Of a stretch of 64,000 nucleotides of DNA, positions 33,779 through 43,200 are shown in pieces (position 1 is the stretch's first letter; every line of letters begins with the position of its first letter). This DNA is from Pseudomonas fluorescens (GTDB taxonomy: Bacteria; Pseudomonadota; Gammaproteobacteria; Pseudomonadales; Pseudomonadaceae), in the NCBI RefSeq assembly GCF_000802965.1, contig NZ_JSAK01000001.1:62001-126000 (forward strand), given 5' to 3'. The position numbers and the translations under genes are program-made. The notes below the pieces were generated by a model, which worked only from the letters and a program-made list of their open reading frames with translations, ran no database searches and was not told the DNA's origin.

Positions 33779-34372
33779 ATGTCCAGAATTCAATGTCCAC
33801 GTTGCCTGCGCCCGCAAAGCCATTGCTTGTGTGCGCTGATCCCGAGTCTCGACAGTCGCACGCGGGTGTTGCTGTTGCAGCATCCGAGTGAAGTGAGTCA
33901 TGCACTGAACACTGCGCGACTGGCCGCATTGGGGCTAAACAACGCTGAGCTGATTGTCGGTGAGGTGTTCGAGGATTTGCCGGCGCTGTTGGATCGGCCA
34001 GGGTTTCGCGCGCGGTTGTTGTTTCCCAGTGACGACGCGCAACCGATGCAAGCCTATGCCGATAGCGATGAACCGCTCTTGCTGGTGGTACCGGACGGCA
34101 CCTGGCGCAAGGCACGCAAGATGCTGCACCTCAATCCGTTGCTGGCGGCATTGCCGAGGGTGACGCTGGCCGAAGGCGGCGTGTCCCGTTATCGATTGCG
34201 CAAGGCACCAGGGCCCGGGGCGTTGTCGACGGTGGAGGCGATTGTGCAGGCGTTGGAAGCGCTTGAAGCGCCGGCAACGTTTGCACGGTTGCTGAAACCG
34301 TTTGAAGCGTTGATCGAGGGGCAGATTGCGGCGATGGGGGAGGAAACTTACCTGAAAAACCACGGTGGATGA
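33779..34372 (+). CDS. DTW-domain tRNA-uridine aminocarboxypropyltransferase
   Basis: A 197-residue DTW-domain protein of the TapT/TuaA (E. coli YfiP) family, which attaches the aminocarboxypropyl group of S-adenosylmethionine to a tRNA uridine (acp3U). The N-terminus carries Cys residues 'CPRCLRPQSHCLC', probably zinc-binding, and the catalytic block is 'VVPDGTWRKARKM' with the Asp-x-Thr-Trp of the family (here Asp-Gly-Thr-Trp). It starts 4 bp after gbuR and may be read through from it, though the functions are unrelated. Confidence 0.87.
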   Translation: MSRIQCPRCLRPQSHCLCALIPSLDSRTRVLLLQHPSEVSHALNTARLAALGLNNAELIVGEVFEDLPALLDRPGFRARLLFPSDDAQPMQAYADSDEPLLLVVPDGTWRKARKMLHLNPLLAALPRVTLAEGGVSRYRLRKAPGPGALSTVEAIVQALEALEAPATFARLLKPFEALIEGQIAAMGEETYLKNHGG

Positions 34373-34377
34373 TCACT

Positions 34378-34509
34378 TGTGGCGAGGGAGCTTGCTCCCG
34401 CTGGAGTGCGAAGCGCTCCCAAAACCGGTCAACTCAATGTCCCTGACCCACCGGGGTGTATGTTTAGGGGCTGCTTCGCAGCCCAGCGGGAGCAAGCTCC
34501 CTCGCCACA
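34378..34509. repeat. REP-type repeat pair (family 1)
   Basis: GTGGCGAGGGAGCTTGCTCC and its exact inverse; inner palindromes 'GTGCGAAGCGCTC' and 'GGCTGCTTCGCAGCC'. It fills the gap between the convergent DTW and lapC genes. Confidence 0.88.
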
Positions 34510-34525
34510 AAGGAAAGAGACAGGC

Positions 34526-35890
34526 CTACCTTTCGCGCATCGCCTCAGTCCGAGCTTTCAGCACCGGCTTGAGCAAGTAATCCAACACACTCTTCTCACC
34601 GGTAATGATATCCACCGTCGCCACCATCCCCGGAATGATCAGCAGCGGTTTCACATCCCCACCCAAATGGTTTTTATCGGTTCGCACCTGAATCAGATAG
34701 AAACTGTTGCCCTTGTCATCGGTGATCGTGTCGGCGCCGATCAGCTCCAGTTTCGCACTCAGGCCGCCGTAGATCGTGTAGTCGTAAGCACTGAACTTGA
34801 CCATGGCTTTCTGGCCCGGATGCAGGAACGCCACGTCTTGTGGCCGGACCTTGGCTTCGATCAGCAGATTGTCTTCCAGCGGCACGATTTCCACCATGTC
34901 GCTGCCCGGCTGGACCACGCCGCCAATGGTGTTGACCTTCAGTACCTTGATAATCCCGTGAACGGGCGAGACCACAGTGGTGCGGGTCACGCGGTCGTCG
35001 ATGGCGATGCTCGAAGCAGTGATTTTCGACAGGTCGGTGCGTTTCTCGTTCAGCTCCTTAGCCGCCTCCGAGCGGAAGGTTTGCTCCGATTCGTCGATCT
35101 TGCTCCGGATCTCGGCAATCGCCGATTCCGCCCGGGGAATCGCCAAAGTGGTGGCGTTCAGCGAGCCACGAATTTCCACCGCGCTGCGCTTGAGCCGAAG
35201 GATCTCAACCGGCGACACGGCACCGGTCTTGACCAGCGGCTCGGACATGCCCATCTCCTGGTTGACCAGCGCCAGGCTCGAACTGTATTGCCCCTGTTTC
35301 GAGCGGAATTCCGCCAGTTCCTGGGTTTTTTGCCGAAGTTGTTCGCTCAGCGTGCGTTGCTCGCTGGCCAGTCGACGTTGCCGTTGTTCGTACAGCGAAC
35401 GCTCGTCTTCGGCCACTTGCGGTGCCTTGGCAATGACCTCGTCCGACAGCTTGAACGGCCGGCCCTCGGCCTCGGCGGACAAGCGCTCGACCTGCGCGGT
35501 CAGCGCGTATCGATCAGCCTCGCTTTCACCCTTGTTCGACAGGTAGCGTGTGTCATCCAGACGCAACAAGGTGTCGCCCTTGTTCACCATTTGCCCTTCG
35601 CGTACGAAGATCTCGGTGACAATGCCACCTTCAAGATTCTGGATGACCTGAACCTTGCTCGACGGAATCGCCTTGCCTTCGCCCATGGTGACTTCCTGCA
35701 GCACGGCGAACTTGGCCCAGACCAATGCGCTGATCAGCAGCGCTGCCGCCAGCCACACGGTAACGCGCGACAGGCGTGGCGAGTCCTGCAATGAAGCGCC
35801 GGCGGTTTCCGGCATGAATTCGACTTCGGCGCTTTTACCGAAGCTGTTGAAGTAGCCACGGGACGCGGAGTCCGGCGTTGGAGCAGACAT
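34526..35890 (-). CDS. lapC: HlyD-family periplasmic adaptor of the type I secretion system
   Basis: A 454-residue membrane-fusion protein linking the inner-membrane ATPase to the outer-membrane channel. One membrane helix near residue 45-65 ('LAAALLISALVWAKFAVLQE') follows a short cytoplasmic N-terminus; then a lipoyl half-motif 'VIQNLEGGIVTEIFVREGQ', a long coiled-coil hairpin, the second half 'VVSPVHGIIKVL' and a beta-barrel region. It follows lapB on the same strand after a REP element, and completes the exporter for the adhesin encoded divergently. The symbol follows the Lap naming; a Map paralogue is possible. Confidence 0.88.
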   Translation of the reverse strand: MSAPTPDSASRGYFNSFGKSAEVEFMPETAGASLQDSPRLSRVTVWLAAALLISALVWAKFAVLQEVTMGEGKAIPSSKVQVIQNLEGGIVTEIFVREGQMVNKGDTLLRLDDTRYLSNKGESEADRYALTAQVERLSAEAEGRPFKLSDEVIAKAPQVAEDERSLYEQRQRRLASEQRTLSEQLRQKTQELAEFRSKQGQYSSSLALVNQEMGMSEPLVKTGAVSPVEILRLKRSAVEIRGSLNATTLAIPRAESAIAEIRSKIDESEQTFRSEAAKELNEKRTDLSKITASSIAIDDRVTRTTVVSPVHGIIKVLKVNTIGGVVQPGSDMVEIVPLEDNLLIEAKVRPQDVAFLHPGQKAMVKFSAYDYTIYGGLSAKLELIGADTITDDKGNSFYLIQVRTDKNHLGGDVKPLLIIPGMVATVDIITGEKSVLDYLLKPVLKARTEAMRER

Positions 35891-35934
35891 GGGCGATACC
35901 CGTTAGTTAAGAGAAATAATGCCGAAAACAAATC

Positions 35935-36066
35935 TGTGGCGAGGGAGCTCGCTCCCGCTCGGCGGCGAAGCCGTCGCAAAATCTACCGATGCAGTTCTGC
36001 CGGCACATCGAGGTGGTTGGTTTCGGGGCTGCTGCGCAACCCAGCGGGAGCAAGCTCCCTCGCCAC
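35935..36066. repeat. REP-type repeat pair (family 1) between lapB and lapC
   Basis: GTGGCGAGGGAGCTCGCTCC at left (one change) and GGAGCAAGCTCCCTCGCCAC at right; inner 'GGCGGCGAAGCCGTC' and 'GGGCTGCTGCGCAACC'. It lies inside a same-strand operon and so may tune lapC expression. Confidence 0.85.
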
Positions 36067-36097
36067 AGGTTGTGTACTGGCATCGAGTGGGCTACTC

Positions 36098-38257
36098 CTA
36101 GACAGCCGCAGAGCCGACACGGCCCTTGCGCAATGCATCGATGACTGCTTCTTTCGGCCCGTCGGCGACGATCCTCCCGTTGTCCAGCACCACCAACCGA
36201 TCCACCAGGCTCAGCATCGACGTACGGTGGGTGACCAGCAGCACGGTTTTGCCCTGGACCCAGCCGTGGAGTTTTTGCCGCAGGACGTCTTCACTGCTGT
36301 TGTCCATGGCGCTGGTGGGTTCGTCGAGCAGCATGATCGGCGGGTCGAGCAACAAGGCGCGGGCCAGCAATACAGCCTGGCGTTGGCCGCCGGACAGCAA
36401 TTGCCCGCGCTCGCCCACGGGCCGGTCGAAGCCTTGCGGGTGTTGTCGGGCCAGTTCGGTGACGCCGGTGAGTTCCGCCACTTCGAGCATGCGTGCGTCG
36501 CTGATGTAGCGCGCGCCAAGGGTCAGGTTGTCGCGCAGGCTTCCGGCCAGCAGCGGCAGGTCATGGGCGACGTAGCCGATTTGATGGCGCAGGTCGGCGA
36601 CGTCCAGTTGCCGCAGGTCCAGGCCGTCGAGCAACAACTGGCCTTCCTCCGGTTCGTAGAAACCCATCACCAGCCGTCCCAGGGTGCTTTTGCCGGAACC
36701 GCTGCGACCGATGATGCCGATCCGCTCGCCGGGTTTCACAGTGAAACTGACATTGGCCAGTGCCGGGGTGCTTTGGCCTTTGTAATGGAAGGTCACGCCG
36801 ACAACGTCCAGCGCGCCTTGCAACTGCGTGCGTTCCAGCGGCCGTTGTTTGGCATCGCGCTCTTGCGGCAGCGACATCAACGCATCGGTGCTTTTCATGG
36901 TCAGTTGTGCTTGCTGGTAGCGGGTGATCAATCCAGCAATCTGTCCCAGTGGCGCAAGCACGCGGCTGCCGAGCATGTAGGTCGCCACCAGGGCGCCAAC
37001 GCTGAGGTTGCCGGCGATGATGCTGTACACCCCGGCGACGATGGTCGCCATGCCGGAAAACTGCTGGATGAACAGCGTGCCGTTAGTGGCCATTGCCGAG
37101 AGGTTGCGGGCATGGCTGTCGAGGCGGGTGAGGGCGCCGTGAGTGCTTTCCCATTTGTGCTGACGCTCGCTTTCGGCGCTGCAAGCCTTGAGGGTTTCCA
37201 GGCCTCCGAGGGTTTCGATCAGCAGCGCCTGGCGTTCGGCGCCGAGGCTGAGGCTCTTCTGTACGGTGTCGCGCAGGCGCGCCTGAATCACCATGGCGAA
37301 GATGATCGTGATCGGGAACGCCAGCACCGGAATCACCACCAGCCAGCCGCCAAGCAGACCAATGACCACCAGCATCAGCAGCGCGAAGGGCAGGTCGATC
37401 AGGCTGGTGAGGGTCACGGCGGTGAGGAATTCCCGCAGGCCCTGGAAGTCGTGAATGCTCTGGGCAAATCCGCCGATGGTGGCCGGGCGTGCTTTCATTG
37501 CCATGCCGGTGATGCGTTCGAACAGGGTCGCCGACAGGATCACGTCGGTTTTCTTCCCAGCCGTGTCCAGCAAGTGCGCGCGCACCACTCGCAACACCAG
37601 TTCGAAACCGGTGCCGATCAGCAGTCCGATGGACAACACCCACAGGGTCGACGTGGCCTGGTTCGGCACCACGCGGTCGTAGGTCTGCATCACGAACAGC
37701 GGCACCATCAAACCCAGCAGGTTGATCAGGAAACTCGCCAGAATCGCATCGCTGTACAGCCACTTCGACAGCTTCAGGGTGTCGCGAAACCACGCCTGGA
37801 CGCGCGGCACCAGCGGCGAGCGCAGGTCTTCGAGTTCATGCCGCGGTCGGGCGAACAGCGCCTGGCCCGTGTAGTGCTCGGCCAGCTCTTCCGGGCTGAT
37901 CCATTGTTCGCCGCCATCGGCTTCGCTCGGCAGGATCAGCACCCGGCCGTCGTCACCGTAGCGGCGCAGAACAGCGGTGCGACCGTTGTCGAGCAACAAC
38001 AACACGGGCAGGTTGAGCGTAGAAATATCTTTGAGATCGCGGCGCAGCAAACGCGCCTGCAAACCGGCCCGGGCCGCTGCGCGGGGCAGCAGGTCCAGGC
38101 TCAGGCGTTGGTTTGCCATCGGTAGCCCGGCACTCAGGCTGGCGCGACTGACGGACGCGCCGTGGAGTTTGCAGAGAATCAACAGACCATCCAGTAACGG
38201 GTCATCGAAGCTCAGGCGTGGATCGACACCGCTGTTGGCGGTTTCCATGCTTGTCAC
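36098..38257 (-). CDS. lapB: Type I secretion ABC transporter (LapB-like)
   Basis: A protein of about 719 residues: an N-terminal C39-like (degenerate peptidase) domain that recruits the RTX substrate (from ~'DDPLLDGLLILCKLHG'), a six-helix transmembrane domain, and an ATPase with Walker A 'GRSGSGKST', signature 'LSGGQRQAVLLAR' and Walker B 'PIMLLDEPTSAMD'. Start is uncertain: GTG at 38275 overlaps the lapE stop (TAGTG), GTG at 38257 has GGAG eight bases upstream, ATG at 38248 is third. It powers export of the adhesin together with LapC and LapE. Confidence 0.9.
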   Translation of the reverse strand: MTSMETANSGVDPRLSFDDPLLDGLLILCKLHGASVSRASLSAGLPMANQRLSLDLLPRAAARAGLQARLLRRDLKDISTLNLPVLLLLDNGRTAVLRRYGDDGRVLILPSEADGGEQWISPEELAEHYTGQALFARPRHELEDLRSPLVPRVQAWFRDTLKLSKWLYSDAILASFLINLLGLMVPLFVMQTYDRVVPNQATSTLWVLSIGLLIGTGFELVLRVVRAHLLDTAGKKTDVILSATLFERITGMAMKARPATIGGFAQSIHDFQGLREFLTAVTLTSLIDLPFALLMLVVIGLLGGWLVVIPVLAFPITIIFAMVIQARLRDTVQKSLSLGAERQALLIETLGGLETLKACSAESERQHKWESTHGALTRLDSHARNLSAMATNGTLFIQQFSGMATIVAGVYSIIAGNLSVGALVATYMLGSRVLAPLGQIAGLITRYQQAQLTMKSTDALMSLPQERDAKQRPLERTQLQGALDVVGVTFHYKGQSTPALANVSFTVKPGERIGIIGRSGSGKSTLGRLVMGFYEPEEGQLLLDGLDLRQLDVADLRHQIGYVAHDLPLLAGSLRDNLTLGARYISDARMLEVAELTGVTELARQHPQGFDRPVGERGQLLSGGQRQAVLLARALLLDPPIMLLDEPTSAMDNSSEDVLRQKLHGWVQGKTVLLVTHRTSMLSLVDRLVVLDNGRIVADGPKEAVIDALRKGRVGSAAV

Positions 38258-38274
38258 ATTGAACGCTCCAGGCA

Positions 38275-39633
38275 CTACTTCAGTTCAGGCAAACGGGCTT
38301 CGTTTTTCACTTCGGTCTGGGCGACGGCATCAGCGGGAAGTACCACGCGTTGTTTGCTCAACAACTGGCCCATGTTCGCCAGCACACGGTACATCGAATA
38401 TTCCTCGGTGTATCGGACTTCGGTGTAGCGACGGTTGGCGTTGTAGAGCTCGTTTTCACTGTCCAGCAGGTCGAGCAGGGTGCGTTGGCCGAGGCCGAAC
38501 TGATCCTGATAGGCGATGCGTACGCGTTTGCTGGTGTCCGCGTATTCACGGGCGGTCGGGGTTTGTTTCTTGGCGTTGACCATGGCGTTCCAGGCCAGGT
38601 GAATGTTTTCGTTGAGCTGACGCAGGGCGTTGTTGCGGATGTCCATTGCCTGATTGATCTTGTGCGCATCGGACTGCAGGCGCGCCTTGTCGCTGCCGCC
38701 GCGGAACAGGTTGTAGTTCATCACCACGCCGACGCGCCACTCGTTGTCATGGCCTTCTTCGCCGGCAATGTTGTTGTTCGCGCCCACCGCGGCTTCGGCG
38801 TCGAAGCGCGGGTAGAACGGCGATTTGGCGACTTCGTACTGGCTCTCGGCCGATTGCACGTCGGCCTGGGCGGATTTCAGGTACGGGTTGTTGTCGACCA
38901 TGCTTTGCTGGGCTTCTGTCAGCGAGGCCGGCAGTTCGCCACGGATCGACGGTGGGGCTTCGAGTTCATCAGGCAGGCGCCCGACGACAGCGGCGAAGTT
39001 CGACTCGGCGTCGGCCAGATCGACTTCAGCGGTGTCTAGGTTGTTTTCCGCCAGTGCCCGACGAGCGGTGGACTGGTCGGCGTCGGCGTTGCTGCCGATC
39101 CCACGCTCGGTGCGCAGGCCGATCTGATCGTTGACTCGCAAGTGTGCTTGCAGGTTGTTCTTGGCCAGCGTCACCAGTTCGCGACGCTTGAGCACTTCGA
39201 GGTAAACCTCGGTGGTGCGCAGGGCCAGGTCCTGGGCGGTGCCCTGAGCGTAATAGGCGCGGGAGTTGACGACGCCTTTGGTGCGCTCGACTTCGTTGGC
39301 GGTGTTGAAGCCGTCGAACAGCATCTGCCGCAGACGCAGTTCCGATTGCGTGTAGTTGAGAATTTCGGTGTGGTGATTGCCCAACGCACGGGTGTTGGTG
39401 TTATCGCTGTACCCGCGCCCGTACGCGGCATTCAGGTCAACCGATGGATAAAAACCGCCCTTGGCGACCTTTACGTCTTCATCAGCCGACAGACGGCTGT
39501 CCACCCGCGACGCCAGCTCCGGGTGGGTCGTGATGGTGCTCTGGATCGCATCGGTCAACGACATGGCTTGGGCCTGAGAAGTGCAGGCCATGGCCAATAG
39601 TATTGCGCTGCAGAGCGGGGTTAAAAGGCGCAT
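38275..39633 (-). CDS. lapE: TolC-family outer-membrane channel (LapE-like)
   Basis: A 452-residue TolC-type protein. Signal peptide ends near 'CTSQAQA'; two repeats of long helices and membrane strands follow ('HPELASRVDSRLSADEDVKV' to 'NDQIGLRTERGIGSNADADQ', then 'YLKSAQADVQSAESQYEVAK' to 'YQDQFGLGQRTLLDLLDSEN'). The last segment 'TLLDLLDSENELYNANR' is a T1SS TolC signature. The ATG at 39633 is preceded by GGGAG. It heads the lapE-lapB-lapC operon and forms the exit duct in which the adhesin's retention module is thought to be held. Confidence 0.9.
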   Translation of the reverse strand: MRLLTPLCSAILLAMACTSQAQAMSLTDAIQSTITTHPELASRVDSRLSADEDVKVAKGGFYPSVDLNAAYGRGYSDNTNTRALGNHHTEILNYTQSELRLRQMLFDGFNTANEVERTKGVVNSRAYYAQGTAQDLALRTTEVYLEVLKRRELVTLAKNNLQAHLRVNDQIGLRTERGIGSNADADQSTARRALAENNLDTAEVDLADAESNFAAVVGRLPDELEAPPSIRGELPASLTEAQQSMVDNNPYLKSAQADVQSAESQYEVAKSPFYPRFDAEAAVGANNNIAGEEGHDNEWRVGVVMNYNLFRGGSDKARLQSDAHKINQAMDIRNNALRQLNENIHLAWNAMVNAKKQTPTAREYADTSKRVRIAYQDQFGLGQRTLLDLLDSENELYNANRRYTEVRYTEEYSMYRVLANMGQLLSKQRVVLPADAVAQTEVKNEARLPELK

Positions 39634-40229
39634 GGGTGCATCTCCCTGATTTCCTAATGGTGCTTTATTTGTCGCCAATTATTTGACGACTTTTATAGGT
39701 ATTCCGTTTCATGGTTTTAACAACAGAGCTAAGAACATTCTACAGAAAACCTAAGAACTATTTCTCATAAAGCTTATGCCAAAAAAAACTTATGCGGTAT
39801 TCTAATTCCGGCACATTGTTCTCCTCGGAAGCCCTTGTATTATGAGCTTTAGGGTGCTCGTCGGGGCAGAAAAAAAGTTCCAATTCATTCATCGAAAAAA
39901 AGCGGAGAAGTGCTGGAGGGGAGGGAAGCGAAGCGGTCTGTGGTGACGGTTTTTTGTCACCCGGATGGTTCAGAACCGTTACGCATCGCTCGCAGGGCTC
40001 GTAATTTCGGTCGTTAACCCGTTGTCTTTGATTGCAAAGGGTTTTTATCTCGCACCGTAAATGAGGCCCGTGAGCAATACGCTAGGCGAGATCGTCGCCA
40101 GGGAAGCGGTTAATGCAAATAACCCCGCTGACCGGCCTAGACGATCCGCCAGGCAACCCGCTTGAGCCATGAGCATGATCTCCGCAACAAAACAGGTGCC
40201 GACAGCGGTTGGCAGCGGAGGAAATGCAC
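39634..40229. other. 596-bp divergent control region between lapE and the adhesin gene
   Basis: No ORF is seen. The lapE side is AT-rich (39660-39900) and should hold both promoters. It includes an imperfect inverted repeat at 39671 and a small hairpin GGTGAC...GTCACC at 39942-39961. The last ~200 bp before the adhesin start suggest a long 5' leader. Confidence 0.6.
39671..39690. promoter_or_regulatory. Imperfect inverted repeat, possible FleQ-type site
   Basis: GTCGCCAATTATTTGACGAC has dyad symmetry and loosely resembles FleQ boxes (GTCAAT-N2-ATTGAC type). FleQ with c-di-GMP controls lap genes in Pseudomonas (known); binding here is a guess from two half sites. Confidence 0.3.
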
Positions 40230-43200
40230 ATGGCTACGCTCATCGGTATCGTCAGTAAGGTCATCGGTCAGGTATTCGCGGTGGGGAGCGATGGCACCCG
40301 ACGCGCACTGGTCGAGGGGGACCGGTTGTTTGCCGGTGATCAACTGAATACCGGAGCCGAAGGCGCGGTGGCGGTGCATCTGCAAAATGGCCAGGAACTG
40401 ACGCTGGGGCGTGGCAGCAGCCTGCAAATGACCCCGCAGTTACTGGCGAATCAATCGCCCCATGTGGACACCGCAGAAACAGTCGCGCCAAGCCAGGAAC
40501 AACTGACTGACGTCGAGCAGCTGCAAAAAGCCATTGCGGCCGGCGATGACCCGACGCAGACCGCTGAAGCCACGGCGGCTGGTCCGGGTTCGACCGGGCC
40601 CGCTGATGGGACGGCCGGTGGCGGCCACAGTTTTGTCATGCTCGAAGAAGTGGGCGGGCGGGTCGATCCGAACATCGGTTTTCCAACCGCCGGTTTCAAC
40701 GGCATTCCCGAATTTCCCGAAGCACGGCGCGACGGCGATAACAACGGCGACGGCACCCCGGCGGCAGTTGTCACGCCCCCGGTCATCACGCCTCCTGACG
40801 TTACACCTCCCGTCAACAACCCGGTCACCCTCAACGGTCTGTCGATCGAGGGCGGCGAACTGACGATCAAGGAAGCCAACCTTGCCGACGGTTCAGCGAG
40901 CAATCCTGGTGCACTGACCCAAAACGGTACGTTCACCGTCAACGCACCCGACGGGCTGACCAGTCTGAGCATCGGCGGGATCAGCGTGATCAGTGGTGGT
41001 GTGGCCGCGGGTTTCCCACAATCGATCACCACTGCGCTGGGCAGCACACTGACCATCACCGGTTACAACCCGGCCACGGGCGTGGTGAGTTACAGCTACA
41101 CGCTCAACGGCAGCGAAACGCATTCGGCCGGTGATGGCACCGGTGTCAGTGAACAATTCCCCGTGGTGGTGGGCGATAGCAACGGCGATACGGCGACTGG
41201 TTCGCTGGACGTCAACATCACCGACGACGTGCCTCAAGCGATCGACGACAACAACGCCTCGACGTCGTCGGAAACCCTGCCGACGCTGAACGGCAACGTG
41301 CTGACCAACGACGTGCAAGGCGCCGACCGTGTGGCCATCGGCCCGAACAGCGGCCCGATCACCCCCGGCACCTTCACCGGTACTTACGGCACCTTGGTGT
41401 TGAATGCCAACGGCACTTACACCTACACCCTCAACACCAGCGACGCCGACTTCAAGGCCCTGCACGGCGGTGGCGATGGCACCGAAACCTTCACCTACAC
41501 CCTGACCGATGCCGACGGCGATACCAGCACCGCCAACCTGGTTTTGCAGATACACAACAACGACGACCCGGTCACGATCGATGGGCTGAACATCGAGGGT
41601 GGCGAACTCACAATTTATGAGAAAAATCTCGGCGACGGCAGCACCCCGGATGCCCCGGCCCTGACCCAGAGCGGCACTTTCACCATCACCGCCCTCGACG
41701 GTGTGCAGACCCTGACCGTCGGCGGTATCGCCGTGGTCACTGGCGGTGTGAGCGCAGGCTTCCCGCAATCGGTTACGACTCCGCTGGGCAGCACGCTGAC
41801 CATCACCGGCTACGACGCCACGACTGGCGTGGTCAGTTACAGCTACACCCTGGCAGACCCCGAAACTCACGCGAACGCCAACGGGACCAACACGCTCCCA
41901 GAACAGTTCGCCGTCACCGTGGTTGACGACAACGGCACCACCGCCAGTGGCAGCCTGGACGTCAACATCACCGACGACGTGCCTCAAGCGATCGACGACA
42001 ACAACGCCTCGACGGCCTCGGAAACCCTGCCGACGCTGAACGGCAACGTGCTGACCAACGACGTGCAAGGCGCCGACCGTGTGGCGATCGGCCCGAACAG
42101 CGGCCCGATCACCCCCGGCACCTTCACCGGTACTTACGGCACCCTGGTGCTTAACGCCAACGGCACTTACACCTACACCCTCAACACCAGCGATGCCGAT
42201 TTCAAAGCTCTGCACGGCAATGGTAACGGCACCGAAACCTTCACCTACACCCTGACCGATGCCGACGGTGATACCAGCACCGCGAACCTGGTTTTGCAGA
42301 TCCACAACAACGACGACCCGGTCACCATCGATGGGCTGAACATCGAGGGTGGCGAACTCACAATTTATGAGAAAAATCTCGGCGACGGCAGCACCCCGGA
42401 TGCCCCGGCCCTGACCCAGAGCGGCACTTTCACCATCACCGCCCTCGACGGTGTGCAGACCCTGACCGTCGGCGGTATCGCCGTGGTCACTGGCGGTGTG
42501 AGCGCAGGCTTCCCGCAATCGGTTACGACTCCGCTGGGCAGCACGCTGACCATCACCGGCTACGACGCCACGACTGGCGTGGTCAGTTACAGCTACACCC
42601 TGGCAGACCCCGAAACTCACGCGAACGCCAACGGGACCAACACGCTCCCAGAACAGTTCGCCGTCACCGTGGTTGACGACAACGGCACCACCGCCAGTGG
42701 CAGCCTGGACGTCAACATCACCGACGACGTGCCTCAAGCGATCGACGACAACAACGCCTCGACGGCGTCGGAAACCCTGCCGACGCTGAACGGCAACGTG
42801 CTGACCAACGACGTGCAAGGCGCCGACCGTGTGGCCATCGGCCCGAACAGTGGCCCGATCACCCCCGGCACCTTCACCGGTACTTACGGCACTCTGGTGC
42901 TGAACGCCAACGGCACCTACACCTACACCCTCAACACCAGCGACGCCGATTTCAAAGCCCTGCACGGCGGTGGCGATGGCACCGAAACCTTCACCTACAC
43001 CCTGACCGATGCCGACGGCGATACCAGCACCGCGAACCTGGTTTTGCAGATCCACAACAACGACGACCCGGTCACGATCGATGGGCTGAACATCGAGGGT
43101 GGCGAACTCACGATTTATGAGAAAAACCTCGGCGATGGCAGCAGCCCGGATGCACCGGCGCTGACTCAAAGCGGCACCTTCACCATCACCGCCCTCGACA

